Source of the DNA: Halofilum ochraceum
Lineage (GTDB): Bacteria > Pseudomonadota > Gammaproteobacteria > XJ16 > Halofilaceae
Reading direction: 5' to 3'
Length of the DNA stretch: 64,000 nucleotides
Assembly: GCF_001614315.2 (NCBI RefSeq)
Contig: NZ_LVEG02000014.1
Span: forward strand, 1 to 64,000
The translations under genes were made by a program, and so were the position numbers. Positions 1 through 7,974 of this stretch are shown piece by piece (within the stretch, counting starts at the first letter, position 1; every line of letters begins with the position of its first letter). The notes below the pieces were generated by a model. That model made no database searches and was not told the origin of the DNA. It was given only the letters and a program-made list of their open reading frames with translations.

Positions 1-14
1 ACACCCTCGCGTGC

Positions 15-139
15 ACATTCGGGATCGGAGTAACAACTCAAACAACCCTGAGGGGCCTCCCGTGAGTTTTTACTCCGACCCCGAACATCCAAAGAAACTC
101 TGACGGGACCACCCGTGAGTCGTTACTCTCGCCCGAAAT
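15..139. repeat. Degenerate inverted and direct repeats beside an AT-rich gene
   Basis: Bases 15-40 and 63-88 form an imperfect inverted repeat (about 22 of 26 positions pair, 22-base loop) built on the core TCGGAGTAANAACTCA. The second arm with its left flank (46-88) recurs as a diverged direct copy at 99-139, a period of about 53 bases, and a weaker trace follows near 190-212. A related core, GGTCGGAGTAATAAC, recurs at about 2256-2270 on the other side of the neighbouring AT-rich gene. They could be element ends, a regulatory array or a REP-like family. No function can be assigned. Confidence 0.5.
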
Positions 140-240
140 TGCAGGAACTCTATTTCGGAGATCGGTATACCCTCCCCGGAACTCCCTTCCGAGTATCATT
201 GACTCCGTGACCTGCGCTTCTTGCAGTCTTTCCCCTATTG

Positions 241-2130
241 TTACGCGTCCAGCACCAATCTCATTCGTCCGCCTCGCACATGTCCAGTAACCCGATTACC
301 GCTGAGCACTGCATCGCGAAGGATCGGCTTGACATTCGATCGCAACTCTTTTTTGGCAGCACTCGTGGATCCGCTACCAGGCACCTTAGCTTCATACAAA
401 TCGACACGCACGCGGCTCCCCGAAACGGTTACCGTGAGGCCATCAATATCCGTTACGCGTCGCTTTTCGGGCGGACGCGTCGTGTCTAATACCAATATTC
501 GGTCAAAACAGGCCAAACGAAACCACATTCCTTTCGGACGTCTCTGCATCCTTAACAGCTGCAACTCGTTCTCCCTTCCTGGATCTCTAGCTTCCTGAAT
601 TAGCGCGTCAATCTCATCTAGATACTGATCAACGACAAGACGCCCATCGCGGATTATCTGAAGACCAAAACTACAGCCATCAAGTGTTGTTGGCTCAATC
701 GACGCCGAATATTTAGGCCGCAATATCATCTGCATAACAGAACTAACCACCGCTGCACATCTCTGCTCTATAATATCCCTAACATCCACCTCAACATTGA
801 GCCTCTCAATGTACTCTCTATCTACACGCGCAATTCTTTTCCTATCGACTCCCTCATCCGAAAGTCTCTGCTTCCACCAATCCCGTTCCTTTAAATGAAT
901 ATTCGCGCGCTCCCGCGCATTAAATGAAATTGAGTTAAACAGATTCCTGCATGCCACATATATCCATTGACCTACGTCACTCGACGCTACTCCCTCGGCA
1001 GGAGCGATAAAATCCACATATCGCTTTCCCTGAATTGCATTATCATCTACCTGCACTCTGACTGATCCGAGACCACGGATCAGCCTTTCAGACCGCCTTC
1101 TCTCATCGTGAATATCTCTTTCCCTGCTGACCGGAATCAGTTGCCGATGTATATGCCTAAGCGAAGGCTGAAAGGGACTAACCAACCCATTGGCAATCCC
1201 GTCCAAACATGCCTGCACACTCCCTACACTTCCTGCGGGCGCGGCCGCCTGAACTTCGTAATCTCGCATAAGACACAAAACATTCTTGTCTGCATACAGT
1301 AAATCCGTAAGCATCCCCATTATCGGATTCACGATGCTTTCAATGCTTTGTCCAGTCGTTCTTTGCTCGCTTAAATCCATCCCCAATATTGCCGCGGAAA
1401 GATCAAACGTCGTGGGCAAATGGGAATTTCGCGAATCTATTGCCACGATTGCCAATTTTCTAACCAACGCAAACATTCGTCTCAGTTGAGTCAGTTTTTC
1501 TAAATTAACATTCGTGGAATTACCATAGGTCTTCAGAAGACGCACTAACTCTTCGATCGGCTTCTTATTTCGGGAGTACTTCTTCAATTCTCTGCGAACC
1601 CGAATAAGAGTTACACACCAGTGGAATTCGGCGTAAATGTAATTAGATACAATATTTTTTGCGTAGTCTTTCAGATCTCCGCTTGGAATCGTGGCAATAA
1701 ATGCCCGCCTCTCCGCGTTACTCCGACGCAATAGGTTCATAATGGCTTTCTCGTCGGCAAACGTATTCCGACAATGGCCAAAATTCGAAAGAAGAGCCCA
1801 CGACTTTAGGAGTTCGGAACCAGGAATCGCATCACCGTCGATTTTGATCGATCCTAAGCCAATTTCCGGATTACCTTTATGAATCCGGTCAATTATGTCG
1901 ATAATTGCGCACTGCAGGGCCGCATACTCCCATCGGGTGTGTTGCGACCCGGAGTACTCACGCGCTATTAATCCAAGATGCGGAATGGACGATTGCCTCG
2001 TGATCTCGTCGGTTGACTTATACAACTCGTAACAAAGGGCAGCACAACTGTAGAAGTTTATTTGAACATAACCGAGCGCTGGCAGATGCAGCCGCTCAGT
2101 GTACGTATTTTTGCTTTCGAGACGTGCCAT
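241..2130 (-). CDS. Uncharacterised 629-aa protein, AT-rich, degenerate HD-like N-terminus
   Basis: I do not recognise a named family. Base composition is far richer in A and T than every neighbour, so recent acquisition is likely. Residues 60-70 (SGSQHTRWEYA) resemble the entry of dGTPase/YfhH-type HD phosphohydrolases (usually PGATHTRFEHS). Residues 112-120 (ALLSNFGHC) sit where such proteins carry LLHDIGH, so the metal-binding His-Asp pair appears replaced by Ser115-Asn116. Near the C-terminus, D577 and E580-A-K582 give a D-x2-E-x-K arrangement like a PD-(D/E)XK nuclease core. Both readings come from motif shape only. The gene is alone, downstream of parC in the same direction and flanked by related short repeats. 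A single-gene defence protein is possible but unproven. Confidence 0.6.
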   Translation of the reverse strand: MARLESKNTYTERLHLPALGYVQINFYSCAALCYELYKSTDEITRQSSIPHLGLIAREYSGSQHTRWEYAALQCAIIDIIDRIHKGNPEIGLGSIKIDGDAIPGSELLKSWALLSNFGHCRNTFADEKAIMNLLRRSNAERRAFIATIPSGDLKDYAKNIVSNYIYAEFHWCVTLIRVRRELKKYSRNKKPIEELVRLLKTYGNSTNVNLEKLTQLRRMFALVRKLAIVAIDSRNSHLPTTFDLSAAILGMDLSEQRTTGQSIESIVNPIMGMLTDLLYADKNVLCLMRDYEVQAAAPAGSVGSVQACLDGIANGLVSPFQPSLRHIHRQLIPVSRERDIHDERRRSERLIRGLGSVRVQVDDNAIQGKRYVDFIAPAEGVASSDVGQWIYVACRNLFNSISFNARERANIHLKERDWWKQRLSDEGVDRKRIARVDREYIERLNVEVDVRDIIEQRCAAVVSSVMQMILRPKYSASIEPTTLDGCSFGLQIIRDGRLVVDQYLDEIDALIQEARDPGRENELQLLRMQRRPKGMWFRLACFDRILVLDTTRPPEKRRVTDIDGLTVTVSGSRVRVDLYEAKVPGSGSTSAAKKELRSNVKPILRDAVLSGNRVTGHVRGGRMRLVLDA

Positions 2131-2402
2131 TTTCGGTTACAACTTGGGTCTTTTTCTTTGTCAGTCGAGTACTTAATCGACAACCTAATCTAGAGCAGCG
2201 GTTCAACGATTATCGTAGGATTTGCGCTGTTCTCATTAGTCTCCACAAATATACGGCGGTCGGAGTAATAACCGGTCTGACTGTGACGAAACCGCCGGCA
2301 GGTTTCTTTGTCGTGGGTTCCCGGTTGCCGGCAGAGCGGAGCCGGCATCCGTGAGCACGTTGGGTCGTCTCGGGCGCAATCCGGCCCATGGCGCCTCCGG
2401 AG
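2131..2402. other. Intergenic region between parC and the AT-rich gene
   Basis: On the minus strand, just after the parC stop, there is a short hairpin at 2289-2305 (AAACC/GGTTT arms around a GCCGGC core) and GCCGGC pairs at 2327-2332/2341-2346; either could be a weak terminator. The motif GGTCGGAGTAATAAC at about 2256-2270 matches the repeats at 15-139. GTCGA/TCGAC arms at about 2164-2181 make a small palindrome upstream of the AT-rich gene, which must be transcribed from this region. Composition changes from GC-rich to AT-rich here, marking the junction of the acquired segment. Confidence 0.45.
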
Positions 2403-4658
2403 TCAGACCTCCACTTCGACGCCATCAACTTTCTGGAAACCTCTCGGGAGGCGGCCACCGCGTTTGCCGCGTTCGCTCCAGTACTCTTCCAGTTCCTGCC
2501 TTCTGAGCGTGGTGTGGCGCTTGCCCGCATAGATGGTCAGTTTGCCTTTCTCCGGCACGGAGGCCAGCGCGACCATACGCTCTTCACCGCTGGTGAACTT
2601 CTTGCCCGGAATCCCGAGAATCCGTGAGCCTTTCCCCCTCGCCATCACGGGAATCTCATCGGCCGCAAACACCAGCAGATTCCCATTCGAATGAATCGCG
2701 CAGATCCAGTCGGTTTCCATGTTGTAGATAGGGCTCGGGATCAGGGGCTTGCTGCCCTTCGGAACGGTGAGCACGGCCTTGCCCGTGCGGGTGCGGGCCT
2801 GGATCTCGCCGAGGGTGGTGATGAAACCGTTGCCCGAGTCGGTGGCGAACAGATACGGCTGGTCGTCCCGGCCCATCAGCGTGGCGAGGAAGGTAGCGCC
2901 GTCCGGCGGCTTGAGTTTGCCGGAGAGGGGTTCGCCGTGGCTTCTCGCGCTCGGGAGTTTATGCGCGGGCAGTGTGTAGATGCGGCCGGTGCTGTCGAGG
3001 AACATGACGCTCTGGTTGGTCTTGCCCCAGGCGGCGTCCTGGAAGTCGTCGCCGGCCTTGTAGTTGAGCTTCTCGGGGTCGACGTCGTGGCCCTTGGCGG
3101 CGCGGACCCAGCCCTGTTTGGAGAGGACGACGGTGACCGGTTCGCTCGGGACGAGGTCGGTTTCCTGCAGGGCCTTGGCCGGGCCGCGTTCGGTGATGGG
3201 TGAGCGGCGTTCGTCGCCGAATTTATCGCCGGCGGCCTTGAGTTCCTTCTTGACCAGGGTTTTGAGGCGGTTCTGGGAGCCAAGGGTTTTCTCGATGTCC
3301 GCCTTTTCCTTTTCGAGTTCGTCCTGCTCGCCGCGGATCTTCATTTCCTCGAGCTTGGCGAGGTGGCGCAGGCGCAGTTCGAGGATAGCCTCGGCCTGGC
3401 GGTCGGAGAGCTGGAAGCGCTTCATGAGCGCGACTTTGGGCATGTCCTCCTCACGGATGATGCGGATGACCTCATCGATGTTGAGGTAGGCCGTCAGCAG
3501 GCCCTCGAGGACATGCAGGCGGTCCGTGACCTTGTCGAGGCGCCACTGCAGGCGGTTGCGCGTGGTCTCGGTGCGCCAGTCCAGCCACTCCTTCAACAGA
3601 TCGCGCAGATTGCGCACCCCCGGGCGGCCGTCCGTGCCGATGAGGTTCATGTTGACGCGGTAGCTGCGCTCAAGCTCGGTGGTAGCGAACAGGTGGTCCA
3701 TGAGCTGTTCGATATCCACACGGTTCGAGCGCGGGGTGATGACCAGGCGCACCGGGTTCTCGTGGTCGGACTCGTCGCGCAGGTCCTCGACCATCGGCAG
3801 TTTCTTCGCCTGCATCTGCTCGGCGATCTGCGCGAGCACGCGGCTGCCGGAGACCTGGTACGGCAGCGCGGTGATGACGACGTCGCCATTCTCCCGTTCG
3901 TACCGTGCGCGGGCGCGGAGCTGGCCGCCGCCGGTCTCGTAGATCTTCTTCAGGTCCGCGCGCGTGGTGATGACCTCGGCCGCGGTCGGGTAATCCGGGC
4001 CCGGCAGGGCCTCGACGAGTTCGTCGGTGGTCGTGCTCGGCTTCTCCAGCAGCATGACGCAGGCGTTCACGACTTCCTGGAGGTTGTGTGGCGGGACATC
4101 GGTGGCCATGCCGACCGCGATACCGGTGGTGCCGTTCAGCAGCACGTGCGGCACCTGTGCGGGCAGCAGCGTCGGCTCGTTGAGGGCGCCATCGAAGTTC
4201 GGCTGCCAGTCGACCGTGCCCTGGGGCAGCTCATCCAGCAGCACGGCGGAGAAGGCCGACAGGCGCGCCTCGGTGTAGCGCATGGCGGCGAAGGACTTGG
4301 GGTCGTCGGGCGAGCCCCAGTTGCCCTGCCCGTCCACCAGCGGATAGCGGTAGGTGAACGGCTGCGCCATGAGGACCATGGCCTCGTAACAGGCGCTGTC
4401 GCCATGCGGATGGAACTTGCCGAGGACGTCGCCGACGGTGCGCGCCGATTTCTTGTGCTTGGAACCGGATGACAGCCCGAGCTCGGACATGGCGTAGACG
4501 ATGCGTCGCTGCACGGGTTTGAGGCCGTCGGCGATGTGCGGCAGTGCGCGGTCGAGGATGACGTACATCGAGTAGTCGAGGTACGCCTTCTCGGCGAACT
4601 GGGAGAGCGGCTGGCTCTCGGATCTTGCGTCGAAGAGGTCGTCGGTGGATTCGGTCAT
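2403..4658 (-). CDS. parC: DNA topoisomerase IV subunit A
   Basis: The 751 residues (E. coli ParC has 752) form the DNA-cleaving subunit that, with ParE, decatenates daughter chromosomes. The active-site tyrosine is in [10 protein letters not shown], about Y128. The quinolone-determining segment reads [12 protein letters not shown] (Ser88, Glu92), the wild-type residues. The N-terminal breakage-reunion domain is followed by a coiled-coil region and a C-terminal beta-pinwheel from about residue 490. The start at [14 protein letters not shown] is chosen over an upstream extension rich in Pro and Arg that has no homology to the family. parE lies 3.3 kb upstream on the same strand; four smaller genes intervene. 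Confidence 0.97.
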   Translation of the reverse strand: MTESTDDLFDARSESQPLSQFAEKAYLDYSMYVILDRALPHIADGLKPVQRRIVYAMSELGLSSGSKHKKSARTVGDVLGKFHPHGDSACYEAMVLMAQPFTYRYPLVDGQGNWGSPDDPKSFAAMRYTEARLSAFSAVLLDELPQGTVDWQPNFDGALNEPTLLPAQVPHVLLNGTTGIAVGMATDVPPHNLQEVVNACVMLLEKPSTTTDELVEALPGPDYPTAAEVITTRADLKKIYETGGGQLRARARYERENGDVVITALPYQVSGSRVLAQIAEQMQAKKLPMVEDLRDESDHENPVRLVITPRSNRVDIEQLMDHLFATTELERSYRVNMNLIGTDGRPGVRNLRDLLKEWLDWRTETTRNRLQWRLDKVTDRLHVLEGLLTAYLNIDEVIRIIREEDMPKVALMKRFQLSDRQAEAILELRLRHLAKLEEMKIRGEQDELEKEKADIEKTLGSQNRLKTLVKKELKAAGDKFGDERRSPITERGPAKALQETDLVPSEPVTVVLSKQGWVRAAKGHDVDPEKLNYKAGDDFQDAAWGKTNQSVMFLDSTGRIYTLPAHKLPSARSHGEPLSGKLKPPDGATFLATLMGRDDQPYLFATDSGNGFITTLGEIQARTRTGKAVLTVPKGSKPLIPSPIYNMETDWICAIHSNGNLLVFAADEIPVMARGKGSRILGIPGKKFTSGEERMVALASVPEKGKLTIYAGKRHTTLRRQELEEYWSERGKRGGRLPRGFQKVDGVEVEV

Positions 4659-4816
4659 CCGGGGGTCGCCTGGGTTGCGTTGAGTCGGCGCCTGCGGGCG
4701 CGTGGTCGGATTGGGGGATGATCTTCGCATGTGCGGAGATTTGGTTCACGGAGGTGTGTTTTTTCCGGGGCTTCGATTGGCGCGTGGGATTGCGACGGCA
4801 TGTGGGGGTCTTTGGC

Positions 4817-4875
4817 TGTCGGGCTGGAAGCCCGACCTACACCATTCCCCAACCCGACCCACGCCATTCCCCAAC
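4817..4875. repeat. REP-like palindrome, class GTCGGGCT..AGCCCGAC
   Basis: TGTCGGGCTGGAAGCCCGAC at 4817-4836 is followed by CTAC, so the opposite strand reads GTAG and then the stem, as in classical REP elements. Two near-copies of the tail CCATTCCCCAAC follow at about 4842-4853 and 4864-4875. The same class occurs at 40461-40521 and 59539-59669. It lies between the AbiEi-like gene and parC and could act as an mRNA-stabilising hairpin. The rest of 4659-4888 holds nothing else I can support. Confidence 0.75.
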
Positions 4876-4888
4876 GGATTGGCTGCAT

Positions 4889-5587
4889 TTACCCGGAGTA
4901 CGCCTGGACAGTGGAATCCGCGGCGGTCGGGATCAGGAGGTGGTTCAGCGAATCCGATACGCCGGCGGCCTGCGCGAGGCGTTGCAGGCGCGGCCGGTCG
5001 AGCAGATCGAGGTCGAGATCGTCACGGGGCGGCGGTGTGCGGCGGCTGTGGGGGCTCGCCGCGAGGTAGAGCCAGTCGATCAGCGCTTTCTCCGGGGTCG
5101 CGCGGGCATGCTCCCAGGTATCGCCGAGTTCGAGGCGATCTTCCGGGTTGCCGGCCTCGAGTATGCGCCGCGGTATCCCGTGGAACTGGAACATGCCGAT
5201 GCGGGTCGTCTGCCGGCCCAGTTTCGGAGGCGGGGCGGCCGCGTCCATTGGCACGACCGCCATGGTGGTGCGCACGGGGTTGTTGAGCACGCCGGCGTCG
5301 CCGAGCACCGTGTTCAGGGACACCACCGCCTCGGGCCGCAGCCAGGCGGCGGCATCGGCCGGGTGCCCGGGGCGGGCGCGAAACGCATTGAGGTAGAGGC
5401 CCCGCTGCACCGGCCGCAGGCGTTCCTCGGCCACGGCACCGCGAATCCAGTGCGTGAGGCTGCTAGGCGGTACGAGCTCACCGTCGCGGGCCGTTCGCGC
5501 GAATCGCGACAGCAGATCGCGGGTGAGCACGGGCGGAGCGTCGGTACGGGCGAGCGCGCGCTGGAGGTGAAGCTGCCAGGGCTTCAT
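4889..5587 (-). CDS. AbiEi-like antitoxin/transcriptional regulator
   Basis: The 232-aa protein has an N-terminal winged-helix region (RPVQRGLYLNAF matches the wing of AbiEi proteins) and a C-terminal domain with the family signature TPEKALIDWLYLA. AbiEi proteins repress their own operon by binding inverted repeats and neutralise the partner nucleotidyltransferase without direct contact (type IV toxin-antitoxin). Its ATG overlaps the stop codon of the AbiEii-like gene (ATGA at 5584-5587), so the two are translationally coupled. Order is unusual: the regulator is the second gene, whereas abiEi normally precedes abiEii. A longer arginine-rich upstream reading was rejected because it lies inside the AbiEii gene. 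Confidence 0.8.
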   Translation of the reverse strand: MKPWQLHLQRALARTDAPPVLTRDLLSRFARTARDGELVPPSSLTHWIRGAVAEERLRPVQRGLYLNAFRARPGHPADAAAWLRPEAVVSLNTVLGDAGVLNNPVRTTMAVVPMDAAAPPPKLGRQTTRIGMFQFHGIPRRILEAGNPEDRLELGDTWEHARATPEKALIDWLYLAASPHSRRTPPPRDDLDLDLLDRPRLQRLAQAAGVSDSLNHLLIPTAADSTVQAYSG

Positions 5588-6369
5588 TGTCCTTCTCCGG
5601 CATCCGCCAGCAACGCCTCGGCGTACTCGCCGACCCGGAGCTTCATGGCCTCCCATTCCTCCTCGTCGATGCGCTCGGCGACGTCGTCGGGCAGCGCATC
5701 GCGCAGTTCGTCGAGGTATCGGTGCCAGTTCAGTTCGTCGAGCCGGGCCCAGAGCAGGTCTACGGGTGGGCGATCTTCGATACCGGCACGACGCACCGCC
5801 CATGCGATCTGCTCCGCGCTCGGTCGTTCGCCGCTGTCCATCAACAGATCGAGGTCATAGACGTCTCGCGGTGCTGCACGCCCGAGCAAGGCGGCGAGTT
5901 TGGTCGTGGCCAGCGTCGCGTCGTCGTAGATGTCCACCCAGAAGCGGGTACCGCCACGGCGCGCGAGCGGCTCGAAACGCTGCTGGACGACCTGGCCGGG
6001 CGCCACGCGCGCGGGGTCGCGCGAAACCTCGACCTCGACGTGGACCGGGTGCCCTGCAGCGTCGCGGAAGTTTACCTTCCAGCGGGGGCTGGCCTCGGCT
6101 TTGCCGGGCTCATGGACGCGGAGATCGGTGAGCCGCAGGCCGCGGGCGGCGTGCTCGATCGCATGTTGCACGGTGTTGTGCAGGGAGTCGGCGCTTCGTT
6201 TGGGGTTGGTGAAGTCGAGGTCGAGGTCTTTCGTCATGCGCTCGTTGCCGAAGCGCGCGCGCATGGCGCCCCCGCCTTTCAGCACGAAGCCCTCGCCGCG
6301 CTTGCGGAACAGCGCGGCAGCCAGGCGTTCGAGGAATTGTTCGCGGATGTTGTCCACGGTTGCGCCCAT
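5584..6369 (-). CDS. AbiEii-like nucleotidyltransferase toxin
   Basis: The 261-aa protein belongs to the AbiEii/AbiGii (COG2253) nucleotidyltransferase family. FVLKGGGAMRARFG (residues 28-41) is the GG-x-x-R nucleotide-binding motif and MTKDLDLDF (45-53) supplies the metal-binding aspartates D48 and D50. KLAALLGRAAPRDVYDLDLL is the conserved C-terminal block. Such toxins transfer nucleotides, in studied members to tRNA, and cause reversible growth arrest or phage abortive infection. The start codon lies inside the left arm of a large palindrome whose loop holds a TATAAT box, so the leader is only about a dozen bases and no ribosome-binding site is visible. The function is known for the family; activity here is inferred. 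Confidence 0.85.
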   Translation of the reverse strand: MGATVDNIREQFLERLAAALFRKRGEGFVLKGGGAMRARFGNERMTKDLDLDFTNPKRSADSLHNTVQHAIEHAARGLRLTDLRVHEPGKAEASPRWKVNFRDAAGHPVHVEVEVSRDPARVAPGQVVQQRFEPLARRGGTRFWVDIYDDATLATTKLAALLGRAAPRDVYDLDLLMDSGERPSAEQIAWAVRRAGIEDRPPVDLLWARLDELNWHRYLDELRDALPDDVAERIDEEEWEAMKLRVGEYAEALLADAGEGQ

Positions 6370-6410
6370 TAAGTCGTTTATGCCGATTATATTAGCATAA
6401 ATGACTTAAT
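6368..6410 (-). promoter_or_regulatory. Palindromic operator-promoter of the AbiE-like operon
   Basis: Bases 6368-6383 and 6395-6410 are 16-base inverted arms (15 of 16 pair) separated by 11 bases. The loop carries a perfect -10 box, TATAAT, on the minus strand (plus-strand ATTATA at 6386-6391). No convincing -35 box is present. Transcription would start inside the distal arm, just before the ATG at 6369-6367. AbiEi repressors are known to bind inverted repeats at their own promoter, so this is the natural operator. The tract is AT-rich compared with its surroundings. Confidence 0.8.
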
Positions 6411-6530
6411 CGCGCTGTTTCATGGCGTCCCGCGCCATGAACGGCTGCACCGTGTCTCGGCTCGGTGCGTTCGAGATGAGGCTGGTTCGATCCGGGTTGA
6501 TCCGCGTTGCCCGGTTACGGGCCGACACCG

Positions 6531-7463
6531 TCACTCTCCGTAGCCGCCGTCGATGCCCTCGGCTTCGGGGTCGTCGATGTTGGGGACGCGGCCGGTGGGG
6601 ACGCCGCCGGCGGCTTCGTCGCAGTGGCGGGGCTGGTCGTCGAAGTACATGTGGGGGCGGAAGGCGCGCAGGACGTTGCGTTTGGCCATGCCGCCGAGGA
6701 AAAAGGTCTCGTCGATCGACACGCCCCACTCCATCAGGGTCCGGATCACGCGCTCGTGGGCCGGGCTGTTGCGGGCGGTGACGAGCGCGGTGCGAATGCT
6801 GGGGCTGTTCGGGTCAGCGCTCTTGCGCACGTCCGCGAGGCTCTTGAGCAGCTTGGCGAACGGGCCCTCGGGCAGCGGGCGGCGCGCGTGCTCGATCTCG
6901 TGGGCCTGGAAGGCCTCCAGACCGTGCTCGCGGTAGACGCGGTCGGCCTCGTCGGAGAACAGGACCGAGTCGCCGTCGAAGGCGATGCGGATCTCTTCGA
7001 TCTCTTCATACGGTTCGGTCGGCACCGAGTACAGCAGCGCGGAGGCGACGCTGGACGCCAGGCCGCGCTCGACGTCGGCCGGGTCCTGGGAGAGGAACAG
7101 GTCGACGTCGAAGGCGTGCAGGTAAGCCGCCAGCGGGTTGCCGCCCGTGAGGGCCGCGCGGGTGATGTCTAGGCCGTAGTGGTTGATCGAGTTGAAGATG
7201 CGCAGGCTCGTCTCGGACGAGTTGCGCGACATGATCACCACCTCGACCCGCCGGCGCTCGGGCTCCAGCGAGTTCAGGCGCAGCAGGGCCTTGGCCAGCG
7301 GGAAGCCGGTGCCGGGCGCCAGGATATCCGCCTCATGGTCGAGCTGATACTGCCGGTACGCCTCCAGGCCCTGGGTCTGAAAGAGATGATCCTCTTCCGA
7401 GAGATCGAACAGGGCGCGGGAGGAAATCCCGACCACGAGGTATTGGCTGAGATCTACGGCCAT
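6531..7463 (-). CDS. Cytosolic 5'-nucleotidase, cN-I-like family
   Basis: The 310-aa protein belongs to the 5'-nucleotidase family PF06189, related to animal NT5C1A, which removes phosphate from nucleoside monophosphates, mainly AMP. Recognisable blocks are LVVGISSRALFDL near the start (haloacid-dehalogenase-like motif I region), EVVIMSRNSSETSLRIFNS, RIAFDGDSVLFSDEADRVY and ETFFLGGMAKRNVLRAFRPHMYFDD. It is probably cytoplasmic; no signal peptide is seen. The start at MAVDLSQYL is preferred because upstream in-frame sequence is the CACGAATG-type repeat, not protein. It follows the GxxExxY element and parE on the same strand. Confidence 0.85.
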   Translation of the reverse strand: MAVDLSQYLVVGISSRALFDLSEEDHLFQTQGLEAYRQYQLDHEADILAPGTGFPLAKALLRLNSLEPERRRVEVVIMSRNSSETSLRIFNSINHYGLDITRAALTGGNPLAAYLHAFDVDLFLSQDPADVERGLASSVASALLYSVPTEPYEEIEEIRIAFDGDSVLFSDEADRVYREHGLEAFQAHEIEHARRPLPEGPFAKLLKSLADVRKSADPNSPSIRTALVTARNSPAHERVIRTLMEWGVSIDETFFLGGMAKRNVLRAFRPHMYFDDQPRHCDEAAGGVPTGRVPNIDDPEAEGIDGGYGE

Positions 7464-7478
7464 GATCAGGTCTCGAAA

Positions 7479-7967
7479 GAACCACGAATGAACACGAATG
7501 AACACGAATACTTCATAAAACCACCCGTTTCCATTGCAGCCTCGATTGCCGGAAGTTCAGCAGTAAACCAGCCTGAAGGCCGGTTACGCGAAGATAGTTG
7601 ATCACCTGACCGTACTCTGTCTCTCCGATCTGGTCGATCACTTTGGTTTCAACAATCAGTCCATCAAACACTACAAGATCCGGAACAAACTGCCCCACTG
7701 ATCTGCCGCGGTATACCACGTCGAATCGCGGCTGCTGGTGATACGGTATCCCCTGATACTCCAGCTCGACGACCAGCGCATTCTCATACGGCTTTTCGAG
7801 CAACCCACCGCCAAGATGATTCAACACCCGCATTGCACACCCGACAACCCGCCGGGTTTCGTCCCACATAACGCCCTGAACTCCTTCGCTCTCCTCCATG
7901 TTGCCTCCCTGCAACCCGCCCCGGTTTTGACCTTCTATTCGTGTCCATTCGTGTTCATTCGTGGTTC
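7479..7967. mobile_element. Minimal inverted-repeat element enclosing a GxxExxY gene
   Basis: Bases 7479-7510 and 7936-7967 are 32-base inverted repeats with 31 of 32 positions matching, made of three CACGAAT units. Between them lies almost only the GxxExxY gene: its stop codon is 2 bases from the left repeat and its start is 36 bases from the right repeat. The right repeat ends 7 bases from the parE stop codon and the left one 15 bases from the 5'-nucleotidase start, so the unit sits exactly between two genes. No target-site duplication is obvious. Related inverted repeats without a gene occur at 19810-20128 and 23887-24267. Mobility is inferred from structure only. Confidence 0.6.
7513..7899 (-). 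CDS. GxxExxY family protein, PD-(D/E)XK-like fold
   Basis: The protein is 128 aa from the ATG that follows a strong GGGAGG ribosome-binding site; a second in-frame start lies 15 bases upstream. The family signature is GGGLLEKPYENAL (G-x2-E-x2-Y form). QFVPDLVVFDGLIVETKVI supplies the D-x(n)-E-x-K pattern of PD-(D/E)XK nuclease folds (PF13366/TIGR04256). Family function is unknown. Members are often multicopy and intergenic. Here the gene fills the space between 32-base inverted repeats, which suggests that it either mobilises them or travels with them. The active-site pattern looks intact. Confidence 0.85.
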   Translation of the reverse strand: MEESEGVQGVMWDETRRVVGCAMRVLNHLGGGLLEKPYENALVVELEYQGIPYHQQPRFDVVYRGRSVGQFVPDLVVFDGLIVETKVIDQIGETEYGQVINYLRVTGLQAGLLLNFRQSRLQWKRVVL

Positions 7968-7974
7968 GATCTTT

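Noticed and set aside
15-139. Possible CRISPR or integron attC array
   Set aside because: Only two to three diverged copies, no uniform spacers and no RYYYAAC/GTTRRRY boxes.
2403-4658. Quinolone-resistance mutation in parC
   Set aside because: The segment [12 protein letters not shown] has the wild-type Ser and Glu.
7479-7510. CACGAATG tract as the N-terminal coding part of the 5'-nucleotidase
   Set aside because: The extension translates the dispersed repeat; the family N-terminus starts at MAVDLSQYL just after it.
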